A stretch of 64,000 nucleotides of DNA from Dirofilaria immitis (lineage: Eukaryota > Nematoda > Chromadorea > Rhabditida > Onchocercidae). The stretch spans positions 3,658,001 through 3,722,000 of the forward strand of contig JAKNDB010000109.1 of assembly GCA_024305405.1 (NCBI GenBank), in the 5' to 3' direction. The notes beneath the pieces were generated by a model. It saw nothing but the letters and a program-made list of their open reading frames with translations. It ran no database searches and was not told the origin of the DNA. The position numbers and the translations under genes were made by a program. Below are positions 26,101 through 38,958 of this stretch, piece after piece; positions within the stretch are counted from its first letter, which is position 1, and every line of letters begins with the position of its first letter.

Positions 26101-26387
26101 GTATCATTAACCTCAACGTTCCTAAAAAGAAAAAACATAGTTTCCAGAAAAAAGAAACTTTAGTTTGCAATTTCTAGATTCCATTTTTGGCATACCCAGA
26201 ATACAAGAAATATCCTGCTGATCGCCCTCAATTTCGTCTCGCAAAAAATATATGTTTCGTCAATGCAGTGGAATGGTTAGCCAGCACTATCGAAATGAGT
26301 GCCATTGGTGGTCGTAATTGCGTTAACATGTTTTTAAGAGATTTCGAACTCATCAAAACTAATAAAATCATACAGACGGAATTATGA
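23159..26387 (+). CDS. PCYOX1: Prenylcysteine oxidase-like flavoprotein
   Basis: Family members cleave the thioether bond of prenylcysteines left by breakdown of prenylated proteins, using FAD, in the lysosome. Exons: 23159-23234, 23355-23464, 23810-23923, 24187-24385, 24536-24710, 24834-24974, 25119-25255, 25441-25499, 25735-25828, 25911-26053, 26178-26387; about 486 residues against 505 in the human enzyme. The first exon encodes a Leu-rich signal peptide. Next comes the dinucleotide-binding loop IIGGGIGGAS, then NIGGRL, then the family-typical EAGGSVLHPANLYLKNWM, and later GAFVGSVGLAGSASGLYSV, which matches the conserved SLAG.DSGLW block. Exon 2 is one base short near 23431 (after codons for RKPT the frame must shift to reach EINLFNHGN). 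The junction of exons 6 and 7 also does not phase cleanly. The single copy, intact introns and conserved motifs favour a working gene with sequence errors. Confidence 0.9.
23631..23660. repeat. 13-bp perfect hairpin in oxidase intron 2
   Basis: Bases 23631-23643 pair with 23648-23660 around a 4-base ATTC loop. The left half begins TATGCGTTTGATT. It is intronic, about 150 bases before the next acceptor, and has no known role. Confidence 0.75.
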
Positions 26388-28516
26388 AAATTTTTAATTA
26401 GGAGTAGCAGGAAATTATGGTATTAATTGGTAATCGAAGCGTTTACTGTTCACCATATATTCAAGGTCAAATCCTAAATTGTTCTATTTAATAAAATTCT
26501 ATTTTTGTGTCTCTTGCTAACGTTTCGTTTAGATAATGCATTTGCCTATTTTTGCAAAACATTCATGCAACTCTTTTCCTTGATGGGTAAGTTGGGCAAT
26601 ACATTCAAACATCCTGGGCTGAAAAATCATACATGCAGCAAGTATTTACAAAGTTTTAATTGCCTGCTCAAAGCGTGAACTTCCGTGCAAATTATCTGAC
26701 GCTTGCCTTTCGTTTTCAATAGAATATTAAAAAATTCTGCTGTATCTGTGATTATAGCATTAGTTACTAAATTGGATTTATTATAAAAAAACATCATGCG
26801 CAATAGATATTGATAGAATGGAAAGGTAATGAAAGCATCTTGCGATCCGAGTGTTAGGATCACTTTATTAGCAATAATTCATATAGGAAAAGTCAAGGGA
26901 AAGTAATGATGCGAATTCAAGAGAATTATGGTAAAAGTCTTATAAGTGCATTTTCAAAATGCTGAAACTGACAAACAAATGTATTATAAACATTCTAGAT
27001 AAAGTCATCATCTTTCATTCTTCAAACAACTGGGTCTATATTTGATAATAAAACATGGCACTGTAAAACAAACAGTGATAGTAGCAAGGAATGAAATATA
27101 TAATTTAAAAAGGAGTGTGAAGGCACGTTTTGGATGGATCATGGATACATATTTCATAATGCCAAACTCTAAATACTTCATATATTAATGCTTGAGAACT
27201 GCAACGGAATCCAGTCTTGACAATCAACTATAACTTGGCCAATTACTGGTTATTCGTATTTCCGAGACCTGATGTTCTGAACAGGAGGTATTCATCAACA
27301 TTGTTGCTATAACTGGCAGGTCTCTGACATTTTGCAGCAACTGTAGTACCAACGCAATTTTCGAGTGTAATTCATGAGATGTTTAAGCTTTTATACTACG
27401 AAATATGTATTTCTTTTTCGTAGTATAAAAGCTTAAAATTTAACCTTAAAGCATATCTTCACACTGATTAATTTTGTGAATTATACTTCATTCCTTACTG
27501 CTATAACTTCCATACAAATTGATAAGATATACGGCGTAGTACATAAAAGCACTATTACTGTTATTTGTGTGTAGTGCTTAAATTCCAAACAACCCCTATC
27601 CAAACAAATCTCACCACTAATTTTGACCTGAATGTTTCTGATAGTGTGAACGGAATGAACACTATCCCAACCACTACTACGGTAGTACCATTAACGACTT
27701 TACCACCTACCAACGCTAGCACCATTTCTAGTGGATCTCATCCGTATCTACGGCTTCTTCATTCACAATACTCTTTCTGTTCCATCCTCGATTATCTTCA
27801 GTAAAATGCAGACACACCCACCCACAGTCTATCAACTAATCCAACATGAGCCGAATGGCACCATCAGCCATTTCCTTCTATTTTGCCATTTTCGGTCACC
27901 AAAAGCTGTACTTATAGAAATGCGGCAGTCGTTAAATTGAGACGTTTCTGTTTCTAGGAAGTATTGTTTTGATGGCAATGATGTATTGCTATTTGTCAGA
28001 TCTCATGCTGCACACCGCTCGTCACTTGTCATTAATTCCAACGTTTCATATTGGAATTAGATTCTTTCCATAACTTCTGGAGTAGATTTGCAGCAATTTG
28101 AGCGATTGAAGTGGAGAAACATATTAGGACGACAATTGCTGATGAGGAATATTATGTTTAATGCTATAGGAATTGAAGAACTATCAGAATTAAGTATGTA
28201 AGTAATAAAATAGGAATAGAACTAAAGCACTGATCCCTCAGTGCCATTGACGGAATATTTATAGCCAAATCTTCTCTCTGATGTTGAAATTTTATGAGAC
28301 ATATTCGTAAGGTGGTTTTTAGTGAATATTTTTTTGTGATGTTAAACGGAGTCTTCTGTTCTGTAATTGCCTTATTACTCATATTATGGATCATTTATTC
28401 TGAGTTCCGAGCCGCATTATTTTCCTGTTCCAAGAAATCCTCATTCCCAAACTTTATGTAGTAGTGTCGATGATTGAATTATTGCTATGTCAGCTTATTA
28501 AATCTATTGCAGAACA
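26388..28516. other. Intergenic region with 22-bp perfect hairpin
   Basis: The region separates the oxidase from the TOM70-like gene. It contains the hairpin at 27382-27437 and a Thr/Pro-rich open frame at 27565-27804 (TTTTVVPLTTLPPT) with no Met-proximal signal peptide or splice partner. No gene is called. The promoter of the TOM70-like gene should lie near 28500. Confidence 0.45.
27382..27437. repeat. 22-bp perfect inverted repeat, 12-nt loop
   Basis: Bases 27382-27403 are the exact reverse complement of 27416-27437; each arm holds AAGCTT and TTTATACTACG. The loop is TATGTATTTCTT. No flanking target-site duplication is obvious. It could be a foldback element remnant, a small hairpin RNA gene or a chance AT-rich palindrome. 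Confidence 0.85.
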
Positions 28517-31500
28517 ATGACAGTGAAGGGATGGGGCGGTATGCAATGGAGTAAATGGGTCGTTGTTTGTGGAGCATGTATTGCAAGTAGTGCCGCCATT
28601 TGGTGGTATATTCGAAAACAGACCAGACATGTAAGTTTTGCAGTTATCTGAAGTTTTTAGACATTTTTTATCTGGATAGTGTAATTTAAAGAACATTATT
28701 AAGTTATTTCTAAAAATTGGTCATGATTTATTTATTGAAGAGGTGAGAAGTTCAAGTAATTGCTGGTTTTGTGTTCATTGTTTTCCGCACAGCATATTTC
28801 TTTTAGAAGTTAGAAAAACCAAAAATATATGTATTTAAGTACTTTCCATGCGCATACTGCCATTGGAAGTTAGAATAAGCCAGAATACCACTAAAATAAT
28901 ACAAACAAGTGCAAGTATGCCAAAAATACCACTGATTTTTTACACAGTTCCAAATTGACGTTTAGTCAGTTGCTAACATTCAAAAATATGAATTTTCATG
29001 CATGATTACTACTTATTTTGAAGGCAGTTAGCGGTTCAAAAGTGGCGTTCGGCCAACTGCTTCTGTTGCTCCATGTCCAATGCTTTTTCCAGGTATCGTG
29101 AAAGTAATCGTACAGTTAATCTTTTTTCTTTATTTGATTCTAAACTTCAGTTGTTTTCAAAAAGGTTGAAGTAGATCGTAAAATGTATTTCAGGTGTGGA
29201 GAGTTCGAAGAAGGTAAAGGATAAGGGTAATGAATATTTCAAGCAGTATTCTTATAAAAAGGCTGTTGAAGCTTTTACGGAAGCCATTAATCTTTGTCCA
29301 CCAGAGTACAAAAATCATCTTGCTGTGTGCTATCAAAATCGGGCTGCTGCCTATGATAGACTGGTACTATCACGATTCTGACTTTAATTAATTTTAGTGG
29401 CGGAAGTATGAGTTCTTTTCTTGCCAGCTCTGTTTACCTAACGGCATGCTTGTAAAATATTGTGCCATTCTTTATCTTTGCTCATTTATCTTTATAAAAA
29501 AATCTGTAGAATTTTAGGAGATCCAGAGCGATCAATCATGGATTGCACGAAAGCATTGGAGTTAGATCCACTTTATTTCAAAGCAGTGGTTCGACGAGCA
29601 AAAGCTTACTTATCACTCAGTAGACCAGAGGAAGCACTTGATGGTATGTTTATTTTTCTTCACTTTGTTTGTAGATTTCCAGTTAATTTTGCTAGCTCAT
29701 GTTTTTCTAGCATCTTCTTATGTTGTAGACATTTTACAATTTTTTAGCTTCATTCTTCAACAATAGACTCTTACGCTTTTCGATTCTAGTAATATCGTTC
29801 GACTCTCTACGTTGCATATGTCATTCGCTTCAAAAATTTTAATTATTCCTAGGTTTCGAAATGAGAACAATTCTTTATAGATCTTACCTATGCTTTCGTT
29901 ATGAGTCCAGAAACGTCAGAATCACTTAAGATGGATGTTGACAGTGCAGTTGCACTTGCTGCGGCCAATTTGGTTGAACATATAGTAATGTTTTATTTCC
30001 GTTTACGAAATATGCTCTTCAGCTTTTATTTGCAGAGTAAAAACTCATTAATTTATGATAAAACTACTGATACACTAAGCGTGGTGTTAGAATATGGAAC
30101 ATCGGAGTCGTTAACATTAGCATAGTTCATTTTGTTGGTATTTTTTAATAATGGTGGTTTTTCTAAACTTTGTTTAATGCCGTTGCTGTTTTAGATTCAT
30201 GGTTTAATTATCTTTGATATGATTATAATAAATATTCTAAAATTTCCAGAAAAATACACGAGAATCCATACCAGTAAGAGATGAGCTAGTGTTGTTGTGG
30301 CGTAGTTCATATGTCAACGACCCGATATTGCATGATTTGAAAGAAGAATCTCTTTCTGTTAGGTATGAATTAACTTCTGAAAATGATTAATAATCTGTAG
30401 TTATAGGATAACTTTATTGTGATGTATTAATATTGTTATTTTAGAACTGTTTAGTATTTGATTTAGAAAGTTATTATTAGTATGACCTTTTTACCGAAAT
30501 ATTATATTTGTATATATCTGTTCACTGTTAGGCAATCAACTATTTTACATGAAGCGGATAATAAAGTTTTCATCCACTTTGTTCTATTCAGTATTCTTTT
30601 ATTGTATCAGATGAGACTTGGATTAAGGAAGAATTTGAGCTATGTAAGTTCATTTGGTATTACTTAGGAGATGATACAATAAAAAGAATGAAAATGAGTT
30701 ACAACATTTTGGTATCAAAGGTTTTTATGTCGAACAGATATTTTAAATTTTACACAGAATTTTGCATTTACAGTCCATATCATCAGGCACTGGAAGCAAT
30801 ACGGCAAAGACATTATGAAGAAGTTATACCTCTTATTGAGAATGATTTATTGGTACAGCAATCAGATCCAAATCACTTAAATGTTACTTATATTCTTCGT
30901 GATTATATACTTCAGGCTCGTTTTGCTCTGATGAAAGAAAACGTAATGGTTAGTTATCATATGCTTATTTAATATTTATGATGTGGTTTGGTTGATCGTT
31001 TTCGTTTCCCGTTATAAAATATCTCATCAGGTTCAATAACGTTAATAGGAAAACGCTATGAATTTTTTATCTTTCTGTATTTCAGCAGAGTTTAACCGAC
31101 AATGTTTACGTGTTGACGCATATAGATACTTTAAATCTTTGTTGGTAACTATAACTGTATTGCGCTGTAGACAATAAGGAGGAAATAAAAACCTTCTGTT
31201 GTCGATTTTGACAATCTTTTTACGGTATGAATAGGGATAGTTTAAAAATTGATAGAATATAACACTTCGAGCATTTTATTCACTTTCACAAATTACAACA
31301 AAAATGATGACTGTACTACTTCCCTATTATGGCTGTTTATAATCATTTAGAAAAAGTTTGTGTTACCGATCATTAGATTTACTCGATTTTATCCATTCAG
31401 TCGGCATTTTTTTGCCTTTATCAAGCTTATTCTATTTCTTCACAATACTGGCGTGCGAGCGATTGTGTCTTATAATTTTTCTATAATTGCAGTCACTGAA

Positions 31501-33307
31501 AGAACGTTTAGCTTCTTTTGATAGCATGTGGAATGCGATGAACGAAGATTCGCGGCGTGAAATAACCAATAAACGTTTTCGGTCAATGTATTACATTTTG
31601 CTTGCAGCCTGGAAAATTCTTGAACACTGTAGCGATATCGAAAGGCGCGTTTTTTTTTAGATATTCAGTTACTTTATAAAATGTGACATCAGTAATTTTG
31701 AGCTTTATTCCATTTTTTATTGTGCTATGTAATCCATTGCAGGTCATTAATGACTCCGAAAGGACAAAAGGCATATGATCAAAAACCTTCTCTTTTAAGC
31801 CAGTAAAAGAATTGATTGAATTATTTTTCCGTTTACAAGACTTTGTCTTTCCACTACGCTGATTTATACATTGATTTCTAAATAAAGCAATGTCTTGATT
31901 AGAAACGATTCATAAAAAGAGGGTTGGAAAATTATAATGATCCACATAATTGAAATTATTTTCATCATGCAGTGAATTCAACCGTGCTGTCGAAATTGAT
32001 CAGACGAATGTTGATATTTATTTGGGTGCCGCTTTATTGTTATCTGAAAATGGACAGTTGCAGGAAGCAATTGGTTATTTAGACCAACTCAATAAAATTG
32101 ACCCAGCACATCATCTGGTCAAGTATGTTTCGTCCAACTATATTTAACTTTTTGTTAATCGTGGATTCTCTGTCTTAGTTGGTCATTATTCATTAACTTT
32201 ATTCATTTAACCAAAGTCTGTTTTTTTTGAATTTTGAATGATTTTTTAAATCATATTTAAAAATTTATTATATAATTCAGGATCACTTTTATTTAAGGCA
32301 TATGAGAGCAAACTGCGCAATGGCTTTGAAAGCTTCAATAGGTGATGTTGGAGGTGCTATGGCGTGTATGACAAAGGTTGATCAGCTTTTACAAATGAAC
32401 CAGAACGCTGATCCAGTGCTTTACCTCATCACTGGACGAGTTTGTTTCGATTTTTCATTTGGATATCGCATTATGATATCATGAACTGTAACAAGGATGC
32501 ATATTCATAGATTTATAGTGAACAGAAAATCATCGTGATTTATTTAGATCAATAGATTGGTTGTCTATATACGCGTAATTATTTCAGCTTTATTATGCAG
32601 CCCAAAATAAAGAATTGGCGAAAGCATCATTTAAAAAGCTGCTGAAGGTATTCCTGATTATGCTGCACCGATGTTTTATCTTGCGTAAGTTTTATAAACA
32701 TTTCTAGATTGAAATATTGTATAGTTCTTTTTCTTCATTTTTTCCCAATAACATTCTGTTTTTTTTTCTTCTAATTTATTCTTTTTTAGAATGGTAGAAG
32801 CAGAAGAAATGGAGGATTCTCCAAATCAGATGGCCGTTCTAGAGTCGAGAATGAAGATATGTCTGGAAAGAGAAAGGCTAATCCAGATGCTTTGGCTATT
32901 TTAGCAAAAATAGCATTTCAGAGGTTCGTCTGGTATTTACATGAATATAAATACATATATTTATCTAGGAAAAACAAAAAGTGATTTTTTTGCAGATTCT
33001 TGGTCATTTGTACAGCTACAAATGTAGGCTATTGCAAGGAGCTCATCATGACAAAATTTTTTAGCATGCAGTTATTTTAGTATTACATCGTTGTTTATCC
33101 AGATGCTGTTCTTTTTTTAGACAACAGCTTGATGAGGCTTTGCATTTGTATGAGCAGTGTATTGAAGTATGTCCTGTTCATACAAATGAGGCATCGCTTC
33201 TTCCAGCAGTAACAGATTATGTACAAATACGTTCCCTGCGTAAGGCAATTGAAACACTACGACGAACTACTTCAGTGCCAACTGATGCATTATATAGTGT
33301 ACGTTAG
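28517..33307 (+). CDS. TOMM70: TOM70-like mitochondrial import receptor
   Basis: TOM70 sits in the mitochondrial outer membrane and binds Hsp70/Hsp90-delivered precursors through TPR repeats. Exons: 28517-28630, 29032-29092, 29194-29363, 29518-29643, 29881-29984, 30250-30362, 30532-30565, 30611-30643 (these two tentative), 30774-30942, 31493-31648, 31973-32122, 32298-32439, 32588-32684, 32790-32923, 33121-33307; about 600 residues against 608 in human. The N-terminus has an uncleaved anchor (WVVVCGACIASSAAIWWYI) followed by basic residues. The first TPR block reads NEYFKQYSYKKAVEAFTEAI, then NRAAAYDRL, DCTKALELDP and VVRRAKAY, as in TOM70 orthologues. Later TPRs include EFNRAVEIDQTNVDIYLGAA and LDEALHLYEQCIEVCP. 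The middle (30250-31648) is diverged. One-base losses are needed near 29363, 32630 (A5 for A6) and 32872. Confidence 0.85.
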
Positions 33308-35711
33308 ACTTCGTGATTTTATCACCGAAAAGCGTAAACCGATTGATTGTTTACGAGTTCTTGTAGTTTTTAGCAGACTACCCAAATATTTCTTTATCTA
33401 CTGGAAATTTCCTCCTCAGCTTAATTTTCTTTCGAACTAAAAATTAGAATATGCATATTCCTTGAAACTGTTTATCGTAGATCTTAGGCAGAATCGTTAG
33501 AGGAACTTTTAGTCACTTAGTCGATTTTTCTTTTTTAATTTAGTGTTTCAGATTTTGTATTCTGATAATGTAAAGCGAAAATACTGGTGCCTGGTCGTTT
33601 TGTTGCTTTGAAATATTTTCCTGAGAATTAAGATTGCAACTTAGAATCAATTAATTATCATATGTTCATGAAACTGTCTACATTCCATATAGTGTCGAAT
33701 TATATTTTCAGGACATCTATAGGCGATGAGGTTTTTTCGTACTTTCTTTATGTTTTTTTTCTTTTTGTTGATTTACATGCTATCTGACTTCTTTGTTGTA
33801 TTTTGTGATGGTAATGATTCGTTCATCACTATATTTGTATTACCTTTCTTTTTCTTTTTTGATAAAATTTGTGCAAACATTGCTTATCTTACAGTTTATT
33901 TCGAGAATGATCGGACATAAATCGGCATATTCTAACTTTCCGGCTGCAGTTTATTTGGTTTTCATGATCATCTACCGCCGCACACCATGTCATCAGTCTT
34001 TTATTCTTTCTCTCAAAGTCATTAAATTCTCGTCAAATCGATTTCACAGAAAACCTATAACATATGGGACATAAACATTCTTTACCATTGTTTTACCCTT
34101 ATTCATTCAACTCAGTTTTTAAGTTTCAATTTCGAACACTCTATCGCCTGTGGCTTGGGATCTCGTTTTATTCTGGAGTTAAATGTATATTGCTTAATCA
34201 TTTTAATGGGGAAGATTTGCTTGCCGAAGAAAATAAGAAAAATATGGGTATTTTATTAGATTCTTGTGACACTGTGGACCGGTGCAGTCGGACCTAAATC
34301 ATTTTAGATTCACAATATTATAGCGATTCTAAATATTCAAAATACCATGTCATTTTATCGGAAGAACAAGAGAGTGGCATTTTAAAGGCCATTGACCGAC
34401 AATTATTCGTAGAGGACCCAATAAAAGTGAGAGATAAGTGCACTTCTTGACTTCTTAAATTACTTCCAGACATATGATGACGAAGAGAAAAGCCATCATA
34501 AAATGACAAGTTATTAGGAAATGCCAATACATCACTTTAAATGGACTTAAAAGAAAATTTATGATAGTTACTTAGATATGAAGTTTTAAACTTCTGCACT
34601 TAGAAAATTTTAACATTTGTGCCATAGAAGAAACTATGAATATTTGAATGCCAATATTTTGAATTTCGAGTTGATAGATTTAGCTACTCAGTTAATATGC
34701 GTTTAAGTCTTATGATACCTGTACTAATTTATTAATACTGGTCATCCATTAAATCGGCACAGTTTAAAAGATGAAAGTAAATATGATTAATAATAAAGAT
34801 TCGGAAGCAGCAGCACTGATTCTTTGCAGAATAGCTGTGTTATATTTCTTCATTTTACTAAAAATAATTCCATGGGATTAGTTTTCTCCACCAAACTACG
34901 TTGTACCATGTGACACCGATTTCGAATTTGTTTCAAGAAATTTTAAAATATTCCTATGTTGGATAATTCAATTTGCTAAATATGGCAGTCCATCAGTATC
35001 GAACTATCATCCAAAATCGTGCATATGTTAAAATGATAGTATTTTCTGACCAGAAGTTCCAGAATTTTTACTTAAAAACCCCAGCATGATTATTTATTTA
35101 CTTTTCAAGTCATGAAACTTTAGAAATCTATCCTTGAATTTTTATTTTATTCCTGTAATTTATAGTTAATCATTAAACAAGATTTTGCAAACTTAGAAGT
35201 CTGAAGAAAAAAATCTTAAAAATTGAAACTTTTGGTGCAATTATTATCTGTTAATCAACAAGCAGCATATACATATACCTTGTATTATATGCAAAACATA
35301 CACACATACTATACATACATACACCATGTACATACAAACACACATACGTATGCACGTGTAGCTATACATGTATCTATTACTACAACACTTTCAATACTTT
35401 CCGAATAGCTAACTATGAGCTCAGAATATAATCCATTGGTATCCATAAATTGATTTGTGACAGGATGTATCGCACTTGTCATTGTCAACGTCATATAATT
35501 CAGAGACGTCGCCAACCCATCACTGTCAACATCGTAATTCATCATTGTCATCGTGGATAGGAAAAACCGGTTGCCAGTTCGTCTTGCTCATATCATATCA
35601 TATAGGGATGCAAAAGTCAAGATAGGTTGCCATGAATGTTGTAATAATCCTGACTAACAACTAACACTTATAGCACTTATATGTGCATGTGTGTATATTT
35701 GTATGTGCATG

Positions 35712-35744
<33 letters not shown>

Positions 35745-35763
35745 TGTGTGTATATGTGTGTGT

Positions 35764-35803
<40 letters not shown>

Positions 35804-36996
35804 GCATGTGTCTTCTTTTGTGTATATACAGTATGTACAGTTGAATAGTTGTTACATTAGATAGCAACCGCCAGTTACAAAAATTTTATTCCGTTGTCGA
35901 GTTGTCGTGTTTGACAGTTGAGGTGACAATTCCGACGATTGTTCCGTCGTTGCAAACAAACCACATAGAGCAATGACAGCAGCGACGACATCTGCTGTGA
36001 TAGTAATGCGAAATTACAAAACAACCCAATCGACTTTGAACTCACTACTTTAACAATCCACAACTTGTTTTAATATCAGAATCCACCCCGCCCACACCGC
36101 ACACCAATATTCAACCACACCACTCCGCGGTATATCTCTCTCACTTTTCCTGCCATCGTTCTCTGCTGCTATTATCGTCACTTTTGATTTATTCAAAATT
36201 TCCACCCACAAAGTCACAAAGGACCATCAACTGCCTACATCGTCCTCTTTCCTGACAGTTCCGCGTATCATTTATGTTACTTTTACGATATTTCACTGTG
36301 ATCCCATATAAATTTCTAAAATTAGCGCATTGCATCCAACATCTGATCGGCTCCACTTATTTAGATTAAAACAAATTCCGACAAATGGACATATCTTTAT
36401 TTTTTAATTTATCTGATTCATAGAAATTTCATTTCCGTCAACTGTTCAATCCGTCATGATATATATATTTTCCATTGCCTTTGAATTTAAAATGTAAAAT
36501 GAGAACATCGAAATATCTGCATCACTTATGAAATTGTGGCCGAGAGCGCTGCTGATGTTTTGTTATCAATTCATTTTGCTTAAAGCGTTAATTTCAAGCT
36601 TCAAAATCCGTTTTCTTTTAATCTTATATCTATAGATTACTACGGCTGCCCATCACCATTGGATGAATAATGCACTTCATCTTGCCTAATCTTGTTCACA
36701 TTCAAGAACGTTGTAGTGTATTTTTCATTGCATTAAGCAGTTTTTCTTCTCCTTTTTTGAAAACAGAAGATGGATAAGATTTCCGATAAAATGTCATCAC
36801 GAAAGAAATAAAATCGGAGTAAACTAAATTATGAATAACAATTTTTCTGGTATTTCATACTGATATTATGAATGATATCGAAGCACAAAAAACGGATGGA
36901 CGAAAAATCTCTCCATTACAGTTCCAATGACTCCCAAAGCTAATTTTCAGTGTGATAGTAGCTATGGGCTGGAACAACTTTCTTCTAAACCGAACA
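33308..36996. other. Gene-poor region between TOM70-like and GNAT-like genes
   Basis: No supported gene. There are T-rich and hydrophobic open frames (33726-34074) and a frame at 34064-34297 ending in a mixed-composition segment (HFNGEDLLAEENKKNMGILL) that could be a stray exon but has no recognised family. Simple repeats occupy 35280-35350 (ATACAC/TACA-like) and 35712-35799 (TG). Confidence 0.45.
35712..35799. repeat. TG/TATG compound microsatellite
   Basis: About 88 bp of TG units with three short TATG or TATATG interruptions. It is the complementary phase of the CA run at 20196-20287, so the two could pair as inverted simple repeats in single strands. Confidence 0.95.
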
Positions 36997-38904
36997 ATGT
37001 CAGATGATGCCAAATTGTTGAATAAAGTGATCAGCGTCCCGGAATCAAAGTCTGCAATTGTCCGAAATTCTGATGGTTAATTTGGCATCTCCTTCAAAAT
37101 ATTAAAGTTTAAAATTCATAAAATCCATACTACATATTATGAATTTTTTTAGTCATTGCTATGAAATGATTTGAAAGATGCCGAATCGTATAGTGTACTG
37201 CAAGCAATCCTTTTAACTCGCTATCCAAATTTCTGTCTGATATTTGAAATTTTGAAAAAACCTTCGAATCGAAGAAACGAATGATTTTTTAACAGGTGCC
37301 TTAAGTGGCATTGTATCAATGATTGGTTATGCGGTAAATCAGGCTTACTGTATGGCAGCTCAAATCAATCAGTCCATTAGTGATAAATATATTAACATCG
37401 AACCAACCGATGATTCGCAATGTTTCCAAATCGTCGATATCCAGGCTTGAGTTCTTGCCTTTGAAGCAAAGTTCACGATAATAGTTGCACATAACTCAAG
37501 CTTTCATTTAAATTTGAAGCAGGAAAAACGGATAGATAACAATTAATTCTAGAACCATCTTTTTGCTGATGGTTAACCTTATTTATTTATTGAGCTTTTT
37601 ATTTAAAGGTTGTTTTTTTTCCAGGATGTAGCTGAGGATATGAGTTTGCAGCCGATATTCATACAAGTGCATCATAATCCCAAACGACGCTTAGCACTAC
37701 AACACTTAGTTGATCAAGCTGCTGAAAGGTTGCATATTTTAATTTGCGAGGATATATTAGCCTTCTCAATCTGGAAAATCTCATTAAACAATCCACAAAA
37801 GTATAATTTGAAGAACAACGGCAAAATGAAACGATTCCCTTTATTGTTCATTTCATATTTTGCTACCTTTTCTCACTGTTCAAATGTTTTCCATCTTTAA
37901 AAACAATATATTAAGTAACTTGAAAATAAGTTTCGAAACTTCTCGTTCTTTCAAAACTATGCAAATGAATGCTTCAGCAGTTTTATTTTCTTGATAAAAT
38001 ATATGGCCATTGACCTCTATTGTTTATTTAAATTTATATCCTTAATTTGTTTTTCCTAATCTAGAAAGCAGGGCATAGTTATTCATCTTCATTTTTGAAT
38101 TTGGGAGAAAAGAAAAGTCATACCCAAGCCTGCTTGAATAACCGAAATATTTCCCACCGAACTCAATTTTTACAGCATTGGCAATTTTTAGTTGATATTT
38201 CAGGACACTGGGACGATTGAATTTAGATCTGAAGAAAAATATTACCGTTGATCTAACTGATAGCGATGATATGAATGTTTGGAGGGATAAAGCTGGTTTT
38301 GTTATCAGAGACAAAGTGCAACTATGTGAGCTCACTATCGATAAAAATGAATTTCAGAAGACTCTCAAAACAGTGAGAAGTAAGAATTTTAAAAGTTATG
38401 AAATTTTGAAACAAAATATAAAACTATATTGCCAACGAATTTCGACCAATTCTGCAGTTATATTCTAAACAGCATTCATCGTTACGTTATTTTCAGTGTT
38501 GAGAATTATCATGTTTTCACTTATTTGCTTTTTTTTTACTTTGTTTAATCATGTAAAACATTAGTGGTTCAAAGAGTAAATCATTTAAAAAAAAAAAAAA
38601 AATTGGGAAGAGCATTTTCATCTTGCTCTTGTATCTACATTTCTTCTCAAATATAAAGTTGTAATTTTGCATTTCTATCCGTTTTTAAATGAAATGAACA
38701 TGGGAGTGGCTGTCAATCAATGGATAATTTGAAAGCCAATTTATACTATTCATTAATGGAAGGCAAGCAACGATACTTCCACCAATTTTTCGGTACAAGA
38801 ATGATTCCCTTGCACTTTTCAAAGATGTTCAACGATTATATTCTGACTGATATCACTAAACCCCAATATGTATGGAATCAAACAAGTGACGAAAAGAGCT
38901 CTCC

Positions 38905-38958
<54 letters not shown>

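Noticed and set aside
27565..27804. Mucin-like Thr/Pro-rich ORF
   Set aside because: Short, no signal peptide, no splice partner and no second exon; composition alone is not enough.
35661..35867. Minus-strand His/Thr repeat frame
   Set aside because: It is the translation of the TG microsatellite on the opposite strand.
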